Both the position numbers and the translations under genes were made by a program. From Dehalococcoidia bacterium (GTDB taxonomy: Bacteria; Chloroflexota; Dehalococcoidia; Bin125): a DNA stretch of 64,000 bases. Under the pieces are notes generated by a model that saw only the letters and a list, made by a program, of their open reading frames with translations, did not search any database and was not told the DNA's origin. Position 1 is the first letter of the stretch. Each line of letters opens with the position of its first letter. Below, one piece after another: positions 52,659 to 61,450 of the stretch. The stretch spans positions 124,001 to 188,000 of the forward strand of contig JAJDWB010000007.1 of assembly GCA_022825855.1 (NCBI GenBank), in the 5' to 3' direction.

Positions 52659-54119
52659 ATGAGCGTCCGCGTGCGCTACGGACCTTCCCCTACCGGCGAA
52701 CCGCATGTCGGCAACATCCGTACCGCGCTCTTCGACTGGTTCCTCGCCCGGCGGTTCGGCGGCCGCTTCATTGTCCGCATCGAGGACACCGATCAGTCCC
52801 GCGCCGTCGAAGGAACCGAGCAACTCATCCTCGACGCCCTGACCTGGCTCGGCATCGATTGGGACGAGGGCCCCGACCTGGGCGGACCCTTCGCTCCATA
52901 TCGCCAGTCCGAGCGACTGCCGATGTACGTCGAGGCCGCCGCCCGGCTGATTGCGGACGGCAAGGCCTACCGCTGCGTCTGCAGCTCCGAGCGGCTCGAC
53001 TCCTTGCGCAAGTCGCAGCAGAAGGCCAAGCAGCCGCCCGGCTACGACCGCCGCTGTCGCGAACTCGGCCTGCCCGACGATCAACCGCACGTCGTTCGCC
53101 TGGCGATGCCGCTCTCCGGCGAGACGATCGTCCGGGATCACCTGCGCGGCGACGTCTCCTTCCAGAACTCGTTGCTCGACGACCACGTCCTGCTCAAGCG
53201 GGACGGGTTTCCCACCTACCATCTCGCCTCCGTCGTCGACGACCATCACATGCAGATCACCCACGTGATTCGCGGCGACGAATGGCTCTCGTCCGCTCCG
53301 CGCCACGTGCAGACCTACGCCGCGCTCGGCTGGGACGAGCCGGTCTGGGTCCACCTGCCGATCATCCGCGGTCCCGACAAGGGCAAGTTGTCCAAGCGCC
53401 ACGGTGCGACCTCGGTCCGCGAGTACGCCGAACAGGGATTTCTGCCCGAAGCGCTGCTCAACTTCCTCGCCTTGCTCGGCTGGTCCAGGGATGAAACCAC
53501 GACGATCATGTCGCGTGACGAGATCGTCGAGTCGTTCGACCTCGACGGACTCGGCCTCGCCTCGGCCATGTTCGACATCGAGCGCTTGCGCGAGATGAAC
53601 GCCCGCTACATCCGCGATCTCGACCCGGCCGACTTCCTCCGCCGCGGCAGACCTCATCTGGAAGATCGGCTGGGCCGTGCCATCGACGACGAGGCGCTGG
53701 ATCGCCTCCTGACCATCGCCCCCGCCATCCAGGAGCGGGTCAAGCTGATGCCCGAGTTCGCCGACTACACCGACTTCTTCTTTGGCGACGCCCCGCTGGA
53801 CTACGCCAACGATGCGCTGATGGGCAAGGCCTACAAGAACAAGCCCTGGGCGGCGCTCGAGTCCGTCGAGGCCTCGCTCAAGGCACTGCGCGCGGTCGAC
53901 GAATCCGGCTGGAACGCATCCGATCTGGAAGCAGCCTTGCGCGAGCTCGCCGGCGAGCGCGGGGAAAAGCCCGGCTCCCTCTTCACCCCGATTCGCGTCG
54001 CGGTCACCGGCAAGCGCATCGCTCCGCCGCTCTTTGACACCCTGGAAACACTGGGCCAGCCCAGGACCCTCGAACGCCTCAACGCCGCCGCCGAGCGACT
54101 GGCCCGACCCGACGACTGA
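52659..54119 (+). CDS. gltX: Glutamyl-tRNA synthetase
   Basis: 486 residues. The HIGH-type motif reads PSPTGEPHVGN (residues 9-19) and the KMSKS equivalent is KLSKRHG near residue 243. Class I synthetase charging tRNA-Glu. Two tRNAs follow, tRNA-Gln and tRNA-Glu; since many such bacteria use GatCAB, this enzyme may also charge tRNA-Gln with Glu (non-discriminating). That is an inference from lineage and from the absence of a visible glnS. Confidence 0.97.
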   Translation: MSVRVRYGPSPTGEPHVGNIRTALFDWFLARRFGGRFIVRIEDTDQSRAVEGTEQLILDALTWLGIDWDEGPDLGGPFAPYRQSERLPMYVEAAARLIADGKAYRCVCSSERLDSLRKSQQKAKQPPGYDRRCRELGLPDDQPHVVRLAMPLSGETIVRDHLRGDVSFQNSLLDDHVLLKRDGFPTYHLASVVDDHHMQITHVIRGDEWLSSAPRHVQTYAALGWDEPVWVHLPIIRGPDKGKLSKRHGATSVREYAEQGFLPEALLNFLALLGWSRDETTTIMSRDEIVESFDLDGLGLASAMFDIERLREMNARYIRDLDPADFLRRGRPHLEDRLGRAIDDEALDRLLTIAPAIQERVKLMPEFADYTDFFFGDAPLDYANDALMGKAYKNKPWAALESVEASLKALRAVDESGWNASDLEAALRELAGERGEKPGSLFTPIRVAVTGKRIAPPLFDTLETLGQPRTLERLNAAAERLARPDD

Positions 54120-54140
54120 GGTGATAAACTGACTCTTCGT

Positions 54141-54214
54141 TGGGGATTGGTCTAGTGGTAGGACGACTGACTCTGGATCAGTTAGCGGGGGTTCGAATCC
54201 TCCATCCCCAGCCA
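54141..54214 (+). tRNA. tRNA-Gln (anticodon CTG), with encoded CCA
   Basis: Acceptor stem TGGGGAT/ATCCCCA, D-loop TTGGTCTAGTGGTAGGA, anticodon arm ACTGA-CTCTGGA-TCAGT, T-arm GGGGGTTCGAATCCTCC, discriminator G and CCA (54212-54214). It is 21 bp after the gltX stop. Confidence 0.95.
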
Positions 54215-54241
54215 ACCAAAGTCGTCGGTCGCATCTTGCGT

Positions 54242-54318
54242 GGGGCATTCGTCTAGCGGCCAAGGACACCGCCCTCTCAAGGCGGAGATCAGGGGTTCGA
54301 ATCCCCTATGCCCTACCA
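54242..54318 (+). tRNA. tRNA-Glu (anticodon CTC), with encoded CCA
   Basis: Acceptor stem GGGGCAT/ATGCCCT (first pair G-T), anticodon arm CCGCC-CTCTCAA-GGCGG, T-arm AGGGGTTCGAATCCCCT, discriminator A, then CCA (54316-54318). A cognate substrate of the adjacent gltX product. Confidence 0.95.
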
Positions 54319-54756
54319 AACGGCACCATACTGCGAACTCCACATCCGCGCCTCGCTCACTCCATGCCGCCAACCAACCGCGGTACGATCCTTGCCAGCG
54401 CCAGCCTGCGATGAGCAGCGCGGCACGGTACTGCGAGGGGGACAGCAATGCTGGGCATCAACGTCCTCAGAGTCGATCAGCAGACGCACTCAACGGACCT
54501 GGGCGGCAAGGTCTATTGGGGCTGATGCGTCCGATCGCTCGACTCGTCAACGACAGCACCGATGACGGCTCCTGGCGGATGGCTGACAACGCGCGCATAG
54601 CTGAGCGCCCAATCCACTGTGCCGGAACCGAGCGCGCTCAGGATCTGGCGTGCCGGCCGGAGCGCTCGTCGAACCGCTCGGATATCCGGCGTTGTCGCGG
54701 CGTGTCTCATCGCGGTGAGCGTCGCATGAACTGCTCGGTCGGCGAGGCAACGGCGC
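54319..54756. other. Intergenic region, no supported gene
   Basis: 438 bp between tRNA-Glu and the CoA transferase stop. Short open frames exist on both strands, one of about 65 codons on the minus strand starting near 54710, but none has a ribosome site or a recognisable motif. No repeat seen. Confidence 0.5.
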
Positions 54757-55683
54757 CTAGCCGACGACACCTTCGCCGACCAGCTCGGCAATCTCCGACT
54801 CTTGCATGCCCAGAAGCTCGCTGAGCACCTGTTGCGTATGTTCACCGAGCATCGGCGCGCGCTCCAGCGTTCGCGGCTTAAGGTGTGCGAACTCCCAAGG
54901 CGCTCGGTCGATCCAGATGCCGAATCCGGGATGCGTTGGTTGTTCGACCCGTTGGTAGTGATCGCGGAAGTGTTCGTCCAGATCCATCATGTCGCGCAGG
55001 TCCTCGACCGCGTTAGCGGCGATCCCTGCTGCTTGCAACCGCTCCGCAGCTTCCCACTTGGAGAGCGAACTCGTCCATGCGCAGACTGCGGACTCGATCT
55101 GTTCGTTCTCCGACCGGCGACCCGCGAGCGAGTTGAAGCCGGGATTGCCGACCCTTGGCAGGTCTGCGCCAACGCGGTCGAACTGCATCCATTGTGCGCC
55201 CAGCAGGGAGACCGTTGCGCTGAGCTGACTCAGTTCAATCTCCCGTCCTTCCCCGGACGACTCTCTCGCCCGCAGAGCGGCCAGGATCGCGGTCACCCCG
55301 ATGTGCGGCGAGGTGAAGTCAGGGTATGCGACTCCCATGCCGCGCGGCGGTTGGTGGGGAAAGCCCATGCGCGCAAGCGAGCCGCCCGAGAAGTTGTTGA
55401 CCATCACATCGCAGTGAGCGACGAGTTCGCGCAGCAGGTTCTTGCCTCGCTCGCTGGCGAGGTCAATCGCTACCGACTTCTTGCCCGTGTTGACGTCGTT
55501 GAAGAGGTCGGGCAGATCGACGTGGAACTCGCCTTTGACTGGTTGCACTCGCACCGGATCCATGCGATCGCCGCTGGACTCGACCTTGATCACCTCGGCC
55601 CCGAAGTTGGCCATCAACCGCGTCGTCAACGGACCGGCCGCAACCCTGGTCAAGTCGAGTACGCGAATGCCCGCGAGCGGCAT
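54757..55683 (-). pseudogene. CaiB/BaiF-type CoA transferase with internal deletions
   Basis: 308 residues, about 90-100 short of the family. The N-terminus (LAGIRVLDLTRVAAGPLTTRLMANFGAEVIKVE) and the YPDFTSPHIGVTAILAALRAR block with the catalytic Asp are intact. The stretch between NNFSGGSLARMGF and the YPDF block lacks about 55 residues (the NP-x-L-I-Y and SGFG-x-x-GP part). After LPRVGN another about 45 residues (the PHGxYxC part) are missing before NSLAGRRSENEQIE. Both gaps keep the frame. It may be a decayed gene or a shortened protein. Confidence 0.6.
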
Positions 55684-55740
55684 GTCGGGGAGAAATTTCG
55701 GGGCGGATCGGGGGATGGGGGGTTGCGGGCTGGGAATTTG

Positions 55741-55830
55741 GCTGAATCTTGGTCTGGTTATGTCAGATTTGGTCAGATTTGGGTGAGTGAGGTCAGATTT
55801 GGGTGGGTGAGGCTGGATTTTGTCATGCTC
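55741..55830 (-). repeat. 10-nt periodic repeat array (copy 4, GTCAGATTTG type)
   Basis: Blocks such as TGTCAGATTT, GGTCAGATTT, GGGTGAGTGA, GGTCAGATTT, GGGTGGGTGA follow at 10-base steps. On the minus strand, sense for the CoA transferase at 55683, this is CAAATCTGAC. From 55761 to 55890 I count 58 C and 14 G per 130 bases on that strand. Confidence 0.75.
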
Positions 55831-55893
55831 TGGGTGGCTTTTGCGGGTTCTGGTTGGGTTTCGGTTGGGGGGCTTGGTGCTCGTGGTGGGTCG

Positions 55894-55909
55894 GTACGTT
55901 CATTCTACT
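55894..55909 (-). promoter_or_regulatory. Conserved leader box with TAGAAT -10 (copy 2)
   Basis: Minus strand AGTAGAATGAACGTAC; TAGAAT is 55902-55907. It is 211 bp upstream of the CoA transferase start and precedes the repeat array, matching the boxes at 33426 and 61612. Both 55k and 61k boxes are preceded by CCACCCCTCCG. Confidence 0.6.
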
Positions 55910-55977
55910 TGGATTCTCGGAGGGGTGGGCTGTGGATGTAGAATCGAGTAGCGAGCGCAAGGAATGGGGATGGCGGC

Positions 55978-56394
55978 ATGGGTGAGATTCTCGTGGAGAT
56001 CGAGTTGGAGAACATCGATGACCGTTCGGATGCGCGCCGGGGGCTCATCGCCGAGGCGGACATTCGGCGGGTGACGGTTCGGGCAGTGGCGGACACGGGG
56101 GCGATGATGTTGGCGCTGCCGGAGGATTTGGTGGAGCGGCTGGGCGTTCCCGTTGTGGATTCGATCACCACGACCTACGCCGACGGCCGGCAGGGGGAAC
56201 TGCCGGTGAGCGATGCGCTGTCGATTCGGATTGGGGATCGGCGGATGGCGACTGAGTGCATCGTGGTGCCGGAGGGCGCGGAGGCGCTGGTCGGCGTGTT
56301 GGTGATGGAGCGGCTGGACCTGGTCGCGGACCCGGTCAATCAGACGCTGGGTCCGAGGCCGGAGTCGCCGGATCGGCCGTTGCTGCGGGTGTAG
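55978..56394 (+). CDS. Clan AA retroviral-type aspartic protease
   Basis: 138 residues. The active-site Asp-Thr-Gly lies in VADTGAMMLALPEDL (about residue 40), and a VLVMERLDLVADP stretch follows in the second half, as in single-domain aspartyl proteases of bacteria that act as homodimers. No signal peptide. Downstream half is duplicated at 61687. A weak ribosome site precedes the ATG; the leader box and array to its left belong to the opposite strand. Confidence 0.82.
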   Translation: MGEILVEIELENIDDRSDARRGLIAEADIRRVTVRAVADTGAMMLALPEDLVERLGVPVVDSITTTYADGRQGELPVSDALSIRIGDRRMATECIVVPEGAEALVGVLVMERLDLVADPVNQTLGPRPESPDRPLLRV

Positions 56395-56630
56395 GGGCTG
56401 TCAGTCGGTTGCCATTCCCGTCATTCCTGGCTTCGACTTCTGGTCACGTGCGAGTGCATTCCTGTGGGTGGCTGCACTGCTGTTCTGAATCCAGGGCGGT
56501 CTTGGGGAGTTGGGGGAACCCCCTCAGCCTTCGGCAGCTCCCCCCTGGAAGGGGGGAGCGAGTAGAGGAGGTCCTCAGCGGGCCTGCGCGGGGGAGGGAG
56601 CCCTAACCCTCTCCCTCGGGGAGAGGGGAT
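56395..56630. repeat. Intergenic palindromic repeats (copy 2 of both families)
   Basis: Between the aspartic protease and the subtilase. Contains AACCCCCTCAGCCTTCGGC and a CCCCCCTGGAAGGGGGG hairpin (about 56540-56558), then the CCCTAACCCTCTCCCTCGGG-GAGAGGGG element (56590-56628). Likely transcription-end hairpins. Confidence 0.6.
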
Positions 56631-59600
56631 TTACTCTTGCTGGACGTGGATGGTGAAGTGGAGGGTGGAGGACTCTCCGGTGCTGGTGTCGGTGGCCGTG
56701 TAGCTCATTTCGTAGTTGCCGACGGCGATGGGGAAGCCGGCCAGGAGACGGGTGGCGGGGGCGAAGGAGAGGCCGACCGGCAGACCTCGGCGGTCGAGTT
56801 CGCCGGTGCTGGTCTCGACCGTCAGCTCGTACTCGAAGGAAGCGCGTCGGCCTCGGGCCCAGGCTTCGGGGAGCACGATCGAGGTGATCCACTCATCCAC
56901 CGTGTAGACCTGCGTGGGCACGGTGCTGGTGCCGAAGAACTTGTCGACCGATTCGACGGGCGGTGACCCGACGTGGATGGTGAAGCGCAGGGCGGCGACG
57001 GCGTGGTTGGACTCGTCGACCGCCTCGTAGCGCATCCGGTAGGCGCCGGGCACCGCCGCGCCACCGGAGAGGGTGCGCGTCTTCGGATCGAAGGTCAGCC
57101 AGAGGGGCAGTCCGCGGAAGCGGCGCTCGCTGGTGCCGCTCTCGGTGACCAGGCGGTACGAGATCTCGCCGGCGCCGGTGGCCTCGGGGAACTGCACCTG
57201 GTTGTCCTGGTTGATCGTGAAGCGCTGGTCGGCGATGGTCGCGTCCCCGAATGAGGGAGCGACCGCGTCGGGCACCGGGGCGGGCTCGACGACGTTAATC
57301 GTGAAGCGCAGCGAGACGGTCTGGCCGCTCTCGGCGTCGACAGCCTCGTAGCGCATGCCGTACTCGCCGAGGATCGTGGCGTTGCCGGAGAGGGTGCGGG
57401 TGGCGGGGTCGAAGCTGAGCCAGAGGGGCAGACCCTGGATTCGCTGATTGTTGGTGCCGCGCTCGGTGATCAGGCGGTAGGAGATGTCGCCGGAGCCGCC
57501 GGCGGCCTGGGGCAGGACGAGGGGGTCGTGTGTGTCGCCGATCGTGTGCTCGAGGTCGGCGACGGTCTGGCCGGCGAAGGAGAGCGGGGGAAACGCGCTC
57601 GTCTGCGCGGCCGACCAGTCGCCCGCGCCAGCGCTGTTGGCGGCGCGGAGCTGGAACTCGTAGCGCGCGCCGTCGGTGAGGCCGGACATGCGGTGCTGCA
57701 ACGGACCGGCGTTGGCCGAGGTCCAGACGTTCTGGACGGTGGTCCAGTCGGCGCCCAGCTTGCGGTAGCGCAGGTCGTAGGACTGGATCGGCGCTTCGCC
57801 TGCGTCCTGCGTGGGTGCGGTCCAGCCGACCATCAGTGCGCCGCCGCTGACCGGCGCCATGTCCTTCACTGTGGGCACGTTCGGTAGCCGGCCATGACCA
57901 TAGACCGTGATGCTCCATGACTTCAGGGTGCCTTCGTGACGGCCGTTGTGGTCGATAACCGTGAGCGTCCACTCACCAGCAGGGTTCTCTCCCAGGTGGG
58001 CAGCCGAACCGAATCGGAAGGCGCCCGGCCAGGGATCGCCGCTCGGACTAGAGCTCCAGCTTCTCTTGAGCGGATGCGTCAAAATGCTCTCGGCACCCGA
58101 CGGCGACGTCAAGGTGACTCGCAGGTTGTTGTGATCGCCGTGTTCAATCTCGACCGACACGACCACATACTCGATGAACTCGATGAATCGGCCTACGCGG
58201 ATGGTGCTGGTCACGGCCGCTTGCTCTCGGCCCACTCGCCTAGGAATGGCAACCGGAGTTCCTGACGCTGTCGCTACTTGCTGTCGGAAAGGCGGCAGCA
58301 GTTGCCAGTTGCGCGCCAGCGCGACTGCCGCTCCGGCGTTGACGACCCCGAAGCCATATTCGTGATTGAACCAGTAGCGCTGCGATGTGGAGCCGTACTT
58401 CAGTCCGCCCTGTTCCCACCCGGCGTGCGAGCTGGGATCGTGATCGGCGTGATTTCTGCGGGCGCTGCCGGCCAACACTAGTTTTACATCACGCCAGGTC
58501 AGGGCTGGATTGGCTGCACGCACCAGTGCCGCGACTCCGGAGACGGTCGGCGCAGCCGCCGAAGTGCCGCCGAAGCCAAGGTTGTAGTCGAGCTCATCGG
58601 TGCTGGGAATACCGGGAATCTGTCCAAACTGCAGATTGCTGCTTGAAGGTCCGCAAACCCAGAGGTTCGCACCTGTTTCCGAGAAGCTCGCACGTACGCC
58701 GCGGTTGGTGACCGCGCAGGCAGCCATGACTCCGTAGTGGTTTAGCGCTGCGTCGAGGTTGGATTGTTCGCCCAGTGACGTCTCATTGCCCGCCGCCTGA
58801 ACAATCACGATGCCCTTGCCGTTGTTGCCTGCGTGCACAGCGTTCTCGACCGCCTTCGTCCACAGGGGACCGGGATCGACAAAGTCGCTGAAGACCGGAG
58901 GGGTACTCAAGGAAATGTTGACGACCGAAGCGTGTTCGGTTGCGCGCGTCAGAGCCTTGGTACGTTCAGGTATGTCGAACCGATACCCATCCAGCGCAGG
59001 ACCAAACGCATAGATGGGAGCGCGTGGCGCAATCCCGCGTATGCCAAGGTTGTTATCGCGTGCAGCGAGGACGCCAGCGACTAACGTGCCGTGACGTCCA
59101 TCCCAGGCGGCGTCTGCTCCTCGAAGGTGATGGCTGCGCTGGAGGTCAAGGTTGTCCTTCAAGTCCTCGTGGTCAACAACGATGCCGTCGTCGATGATGG
59201 CGATGCCGACGCCCTCGCCGAGGGTGACTTCCCAGGCCGGCAGCACGTTGATGTCCTCGCCCGGCGTGCCGCCGAACTGGCCGGTGTTGTGGAGATTCCA
59301 CTGGCAGGGGAAGAGCGGGTCGGCGATGCCTTCGGCGGGCGGACCGCAGGAGGTGATCTGCTTCGCCGTGTCCGACCACTCGCCGTCGACGGCGGCGTTG
59401 ACGGCGCGGACCTGGACGTCGTAGTAGACGGCGAGGTCGAGACTGGCGATCGTGTAGCTGAGTTCGCTGCCGCCGGTCGTCCAGGCGTCGTCGACCAGGG
59501 TCCACCTGGCGTCGCTCTTGTCGCCCGCGTCGGAGCGGATATAGCGCAGGTCGTAGGCGGTGACGTCGTCCTCGGGACCACTCCAGGCGACGGTGATCGA

Positions 59601-59747
59601 TTTGTCGCCGGGGATGAGCGAGTCGATGGTGGGCGCGGCGGGCGGCGAGTCGGGCGCTTGGGCGGCGGCAGCGCCGATCCAGAAGAGGCCGAGGATGAGC
59701 AGGCCGGCCGTCAGCGGCCGGCGGGCGCGGCGCAGGATTGAGGTCAT
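56631..59747 (-). CDS. Secreted subtilisin-like serine protease with FN3, P-domain and repeat domains
   Basis: 1038 residues. A signal peptide (residues 1-30) and an FN3-like domain (about 38-130) are followed by the S8 domain with Asp 186 (IIDDGIVV), His 219 (RHGTLVAG), Asn 321 (AAGNET) and Ser 396 (GGTSAAAP). Then a kexin-type P-domain (about 510-625), a second FN3 (about 630-725), and three He_PIG/cadherin-like repeats (about 735-830, 840-930, 945-1037), each with a GLPLWLSFDPATRTLSG-like stretch. No classical propeptide. The catalytic part has less GC-biased codons than the repeats. Confidence 0.93.
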   Translation of the reverse strand: MTSILRRARRPLTAGLLILGLFWIGAAAAQAPDSPPAAPTIDSLIPGDKSITVAWSGPEDDVTAYDLRYIRSDAGDKSDARWTLVDDAWTTGGSELSYTIASLDLAVYYDVQVRAVNAAVDGEWSDTAKQITSCGPPAEGIADPLFPCQWNLHNTGQFGGTPGEDINVLPAWEVTLGEGVGIAIIDDGIVVDHEDLKDNLDLQRSHHLRGADAAWDGRHGTLVAGVLAARDNNLGIRGIAPRAPIYAFGPALDGYRFDIPERTKALTRATEHASVVNISLSTPPVFSDFVDPGPLWTKAVENAVHAGNNGKGIVIVQAAGNETSLGEQSNLDAALNHYGVMAACAVTNRGVRASFSETGANLWVCGPSSSNLQFGQIPGIPSTDELDYNLGFGGTSAAAPTVSGVAALVRAANPALTWRDVKLVLAGSARRNHADHDPSSHAGWEQGGLKYGSTSQRYWFNHEYGFGVVNAGAAVALARNWQLLPPFRQQVATASGTPVAIPRRVGREQAAVTSTIRVGRFIEFIEYVVVSVEIEHGDHNNLRVTLTSPSGAESILTHPLKRSWSSSPSGDPWPGAFRFGSAAHLGENPAGEWTLTVIDHNGRHEGTLKSWSITVYGHGRLPNVPTVKDMAPVSGGALMVGWTAPTQDAGEAPIQSYDLRYRKLGADWTTVQNVWTSANAGPLQHRMSGLTDGARYEFQLRAANSAGAGDWSAAQTSAFPPLSFAGQTVADLEHTIGDTHDPLVLPQAAGGSGDISYRLITERGTNNQRIQGLPLWLSFDPATRTLSGNATILGEYGMRYEAVDAESGQTVSLRFTINVVEPAPVPDAVAPSFGDATIADQRFTINQDNQVQFPEATGAGEISYRLVTESGTSERRFRGLPLWLTFDPKTRTLSGGAAVPGAYRMRYEAVDESNHAVAALRFTIHVGSPPVESVDKFFGTSTVPTQVYTVDEWITSIVLPEAWARGRRASFEYELTVETSTGELDRRGLPVGLSFAPATRLLAGFPIAVGNYEMSYTATDTSTGESSTLHFTIHVQQE

Positions 59748-60128
59748 GTGCGGTGCCGTTTCGGAGGTGTATGTTTTGCGTTTATTGTCAATGAAGATGG
59801 GGTTATGGTCAGTGTGGTCTTCTGAGATGTGGCGTGCAATATCCGTGTGATTGTGGAAACTGGGGTGGTTTTGGGGGAAGGGGATTGTTGTTGGCGGCTA
59901 AGGGGGAGGGCCCTCACCCCCCGCCTTCGCGGGGGCAGGCTCTAACCCTCTCCCTCGGGGAGAGGGAGCCGGAACCCCCGCTGTCACTCCGGGACATATC
60001 CCCCCGGGAAGGGGGGGGAGAGTAGGGGGAGCGCGGGCAGGCTTCGCGGGGGTGGGCTGTCTGCGCCGCGTGAGGAGAGGGCCCTCACCCTAACCCTCTC
60101 CCTCGGGGAGAGGGGACCGGAAGGGGTG
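59748..60128. repeat. 381-bp intergenic region packed with palindromic repeats
   Basis: No gene. At 59905-59970 and 60080-60118 are copies of the CCCTCACCCTAACCCTCTCC element with a GGGGAGAGGG arm. Between them, at 59975-60025, is the CTCCGGGACATATCCCCCC/GGAAGGGGGGGG family found at 36041, and GCAGGCTTCGCGGGGG words repeat twice. This is the densest repeat cluster in the window. Confidence 0.75.
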
Positions 60129-61316
60129 TCAGTCTGCGGCGCGGATGTCTGACTGGACGTTGCGGAGGAACTGGGCGAGGTCGGCGATTGCCTCGGGGAG
60201 GCGGGGGCCGAAGCCGAGCAGGTAGAGATCGGCCATCGAGATCACATAGGGTCCCTCGCCGGCCCTGGTGTGGGCCATGCCGGGAATCTCCAGGAGACCC
60301 TCGATTCCGCCGATCACCGCGAGTCCGCGGTCCATGACCAGGTAGACGTCGGGGTCGGCGGCGACGAGCGCCTCAGGGGTGAGCGGTTGCCAGCCGACGA
60401 TGCCCGACTCGGTCGCGGCGTCGATGCCGCCGGCGGCTTCGATGATCGCTTCCGCCCTGTTGCCTGCTCCTGAGACCAGTTGCAGTCCGCCGCGGCGGAT
60501 GTAGATGTGCATCACGCGCAGCGGCTGGTCGACTGAGGCGGAGGCTGCGATGACCGCCTGCATGCGGGTCTCGACATCCCGTGCGAGTGCTTCGGCACGC
60601 TGTGTCAGACCCAGCGCGCCGCCCACGAGTCGGATCTTGATCTGGGGTGCGTCGAGACTGTTCGGGTCTTCGATGATGAGGACCTCGACTCCCGCCTGTT
60701 GCAACTGCTCCAGGACTTCCGCCGGTCCGGCCATCGGGTTGCCGATGATCAAGGTGGGCTCCAGGTCGAGGATGGCTTCGGCGTTGAGCGCGCCGGCGAA
60801 GCCGAGGTTGGGCAGCTCTTCAGCCTCGGGCGGATAGATGGAGCTGGTGTCGCGTGCGACCAGGAAGTCCTGAGCGCCGAGTGCGTAGACGATCTCGGTC
60901 AGGTCGCCGAACAGCGTGATCAGGCGGGTGCCCTGGGGCACGGCCTCTTCCGGCGTCATCTGTTGGCCCTGTTGCTCCTGGGTCTGTTGCTGCTGGGCCG
61001 AGGATTGCTGCGCGGCCTGTTGCTGCACCGCCTGCTGTTGCTGCTGTTGCTGCTGTTGCGCAGGAGCCGGCTGTGCCTGTTCCGCCTCGTCCTGGGCGGT
61101 TTGCTGCTGGACCGGCTGATCCTGCGCCGGCGCCGATTCCTGCTGCTGTTCGTCGGCGGCGGCCGTCTGCTGCTCCTGGGTCGGTTGAGCGGCATCCTGG
61201 CGAACGGCCGATTGCGATTGTTGATCGTCTCCACAGGCCATCGCGAACAATGCGATCGCCAGCAACAGACCGATCAGCAATCCGGCGAGAGAGCGTGGAC
61301 TCTTCGGTGCTGGCAT
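60129..61316 (-). CDS. Haem/cobalamin-type ABC transporter substrate-binding lipoprotein
   Basis: 395 residues from the ATG at 61316; a GTG at 61352 is an alternative. Signal peptide with lipobox LFAMAC (Cys 28), then a 90-residue linker very rich in Gln, Ala and Glu with a run of nine Gln, then a periplasmic-binding domain beginning TRLITLFGDLTEIVYALGAQD, similar to HmuT/BtuF (ISLGGxxTEILYALGAxD). No permease or ATPase gene lies beside it. It follows a 10-nt periodic leader. Confidence 0.85.
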   Translation of the reverse strand: MPAPKSPRSLAGLLIGLLLAIALFAMACGDDQQSQSAVRQDAAQPTQEQQTAAADEQQQESAPAQDQPVQQQTAQDEAEQAQPAPAQQQQQQQQQAVQQQAAQQSSAQQQQTQEQQGQQMTPEEAVPQGTRLITLFGDLTEIVYALGAQDFLVARDTSSIYPPEAEELPNLGFAGALNAEAILDLEPTLIIGNPMAGPAEVLEQLQQAGVEVLIIEDPNSLDAPQIKIRLVGGALGLTQRAEALARDVETRMQAVIAASASVDQPLRVMHIYIRRGGLQLVSGAGNRAEAIIEAAGGIDAATESGIVGWQPLTPEALVAADPDVYLVMDRGLAVIGGIEGLLEIPGMAHTRAGEGPYVISMADLYLLGFGPRLPEAIADLAQFLRNVQSDIRAAD

Positions 61317-61450
61317 CGGCGTGGTCTTTCGTGATTGATTTCTCACAGGCACATGGCCTTCACTGGTGTATCACCAAACCGGCTCCGCTGACCACCAGGT
61401 CATGCAGCACCTCGATGGACTCGGGATCGTCGTTGGGCGGTTTGGGCCGG

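Noticed and set aside
52258-52662. 134-codon frame through the gltX leader
   Set aside because: It covers the 10-nt repeats, overlaps the gltX start, has no domain and no convincing ribosome site. The 10-base period argues against protein-level selection.
54240-54824. 194-codon plus-strand frame after gltX
   Set aside because: It runs through the complete tRNA-Glu gene and has no motif.
55741-55830. CRISPR-like array
   Set aside because: Units are 10 bases with no spacers and no cas genes nearby.
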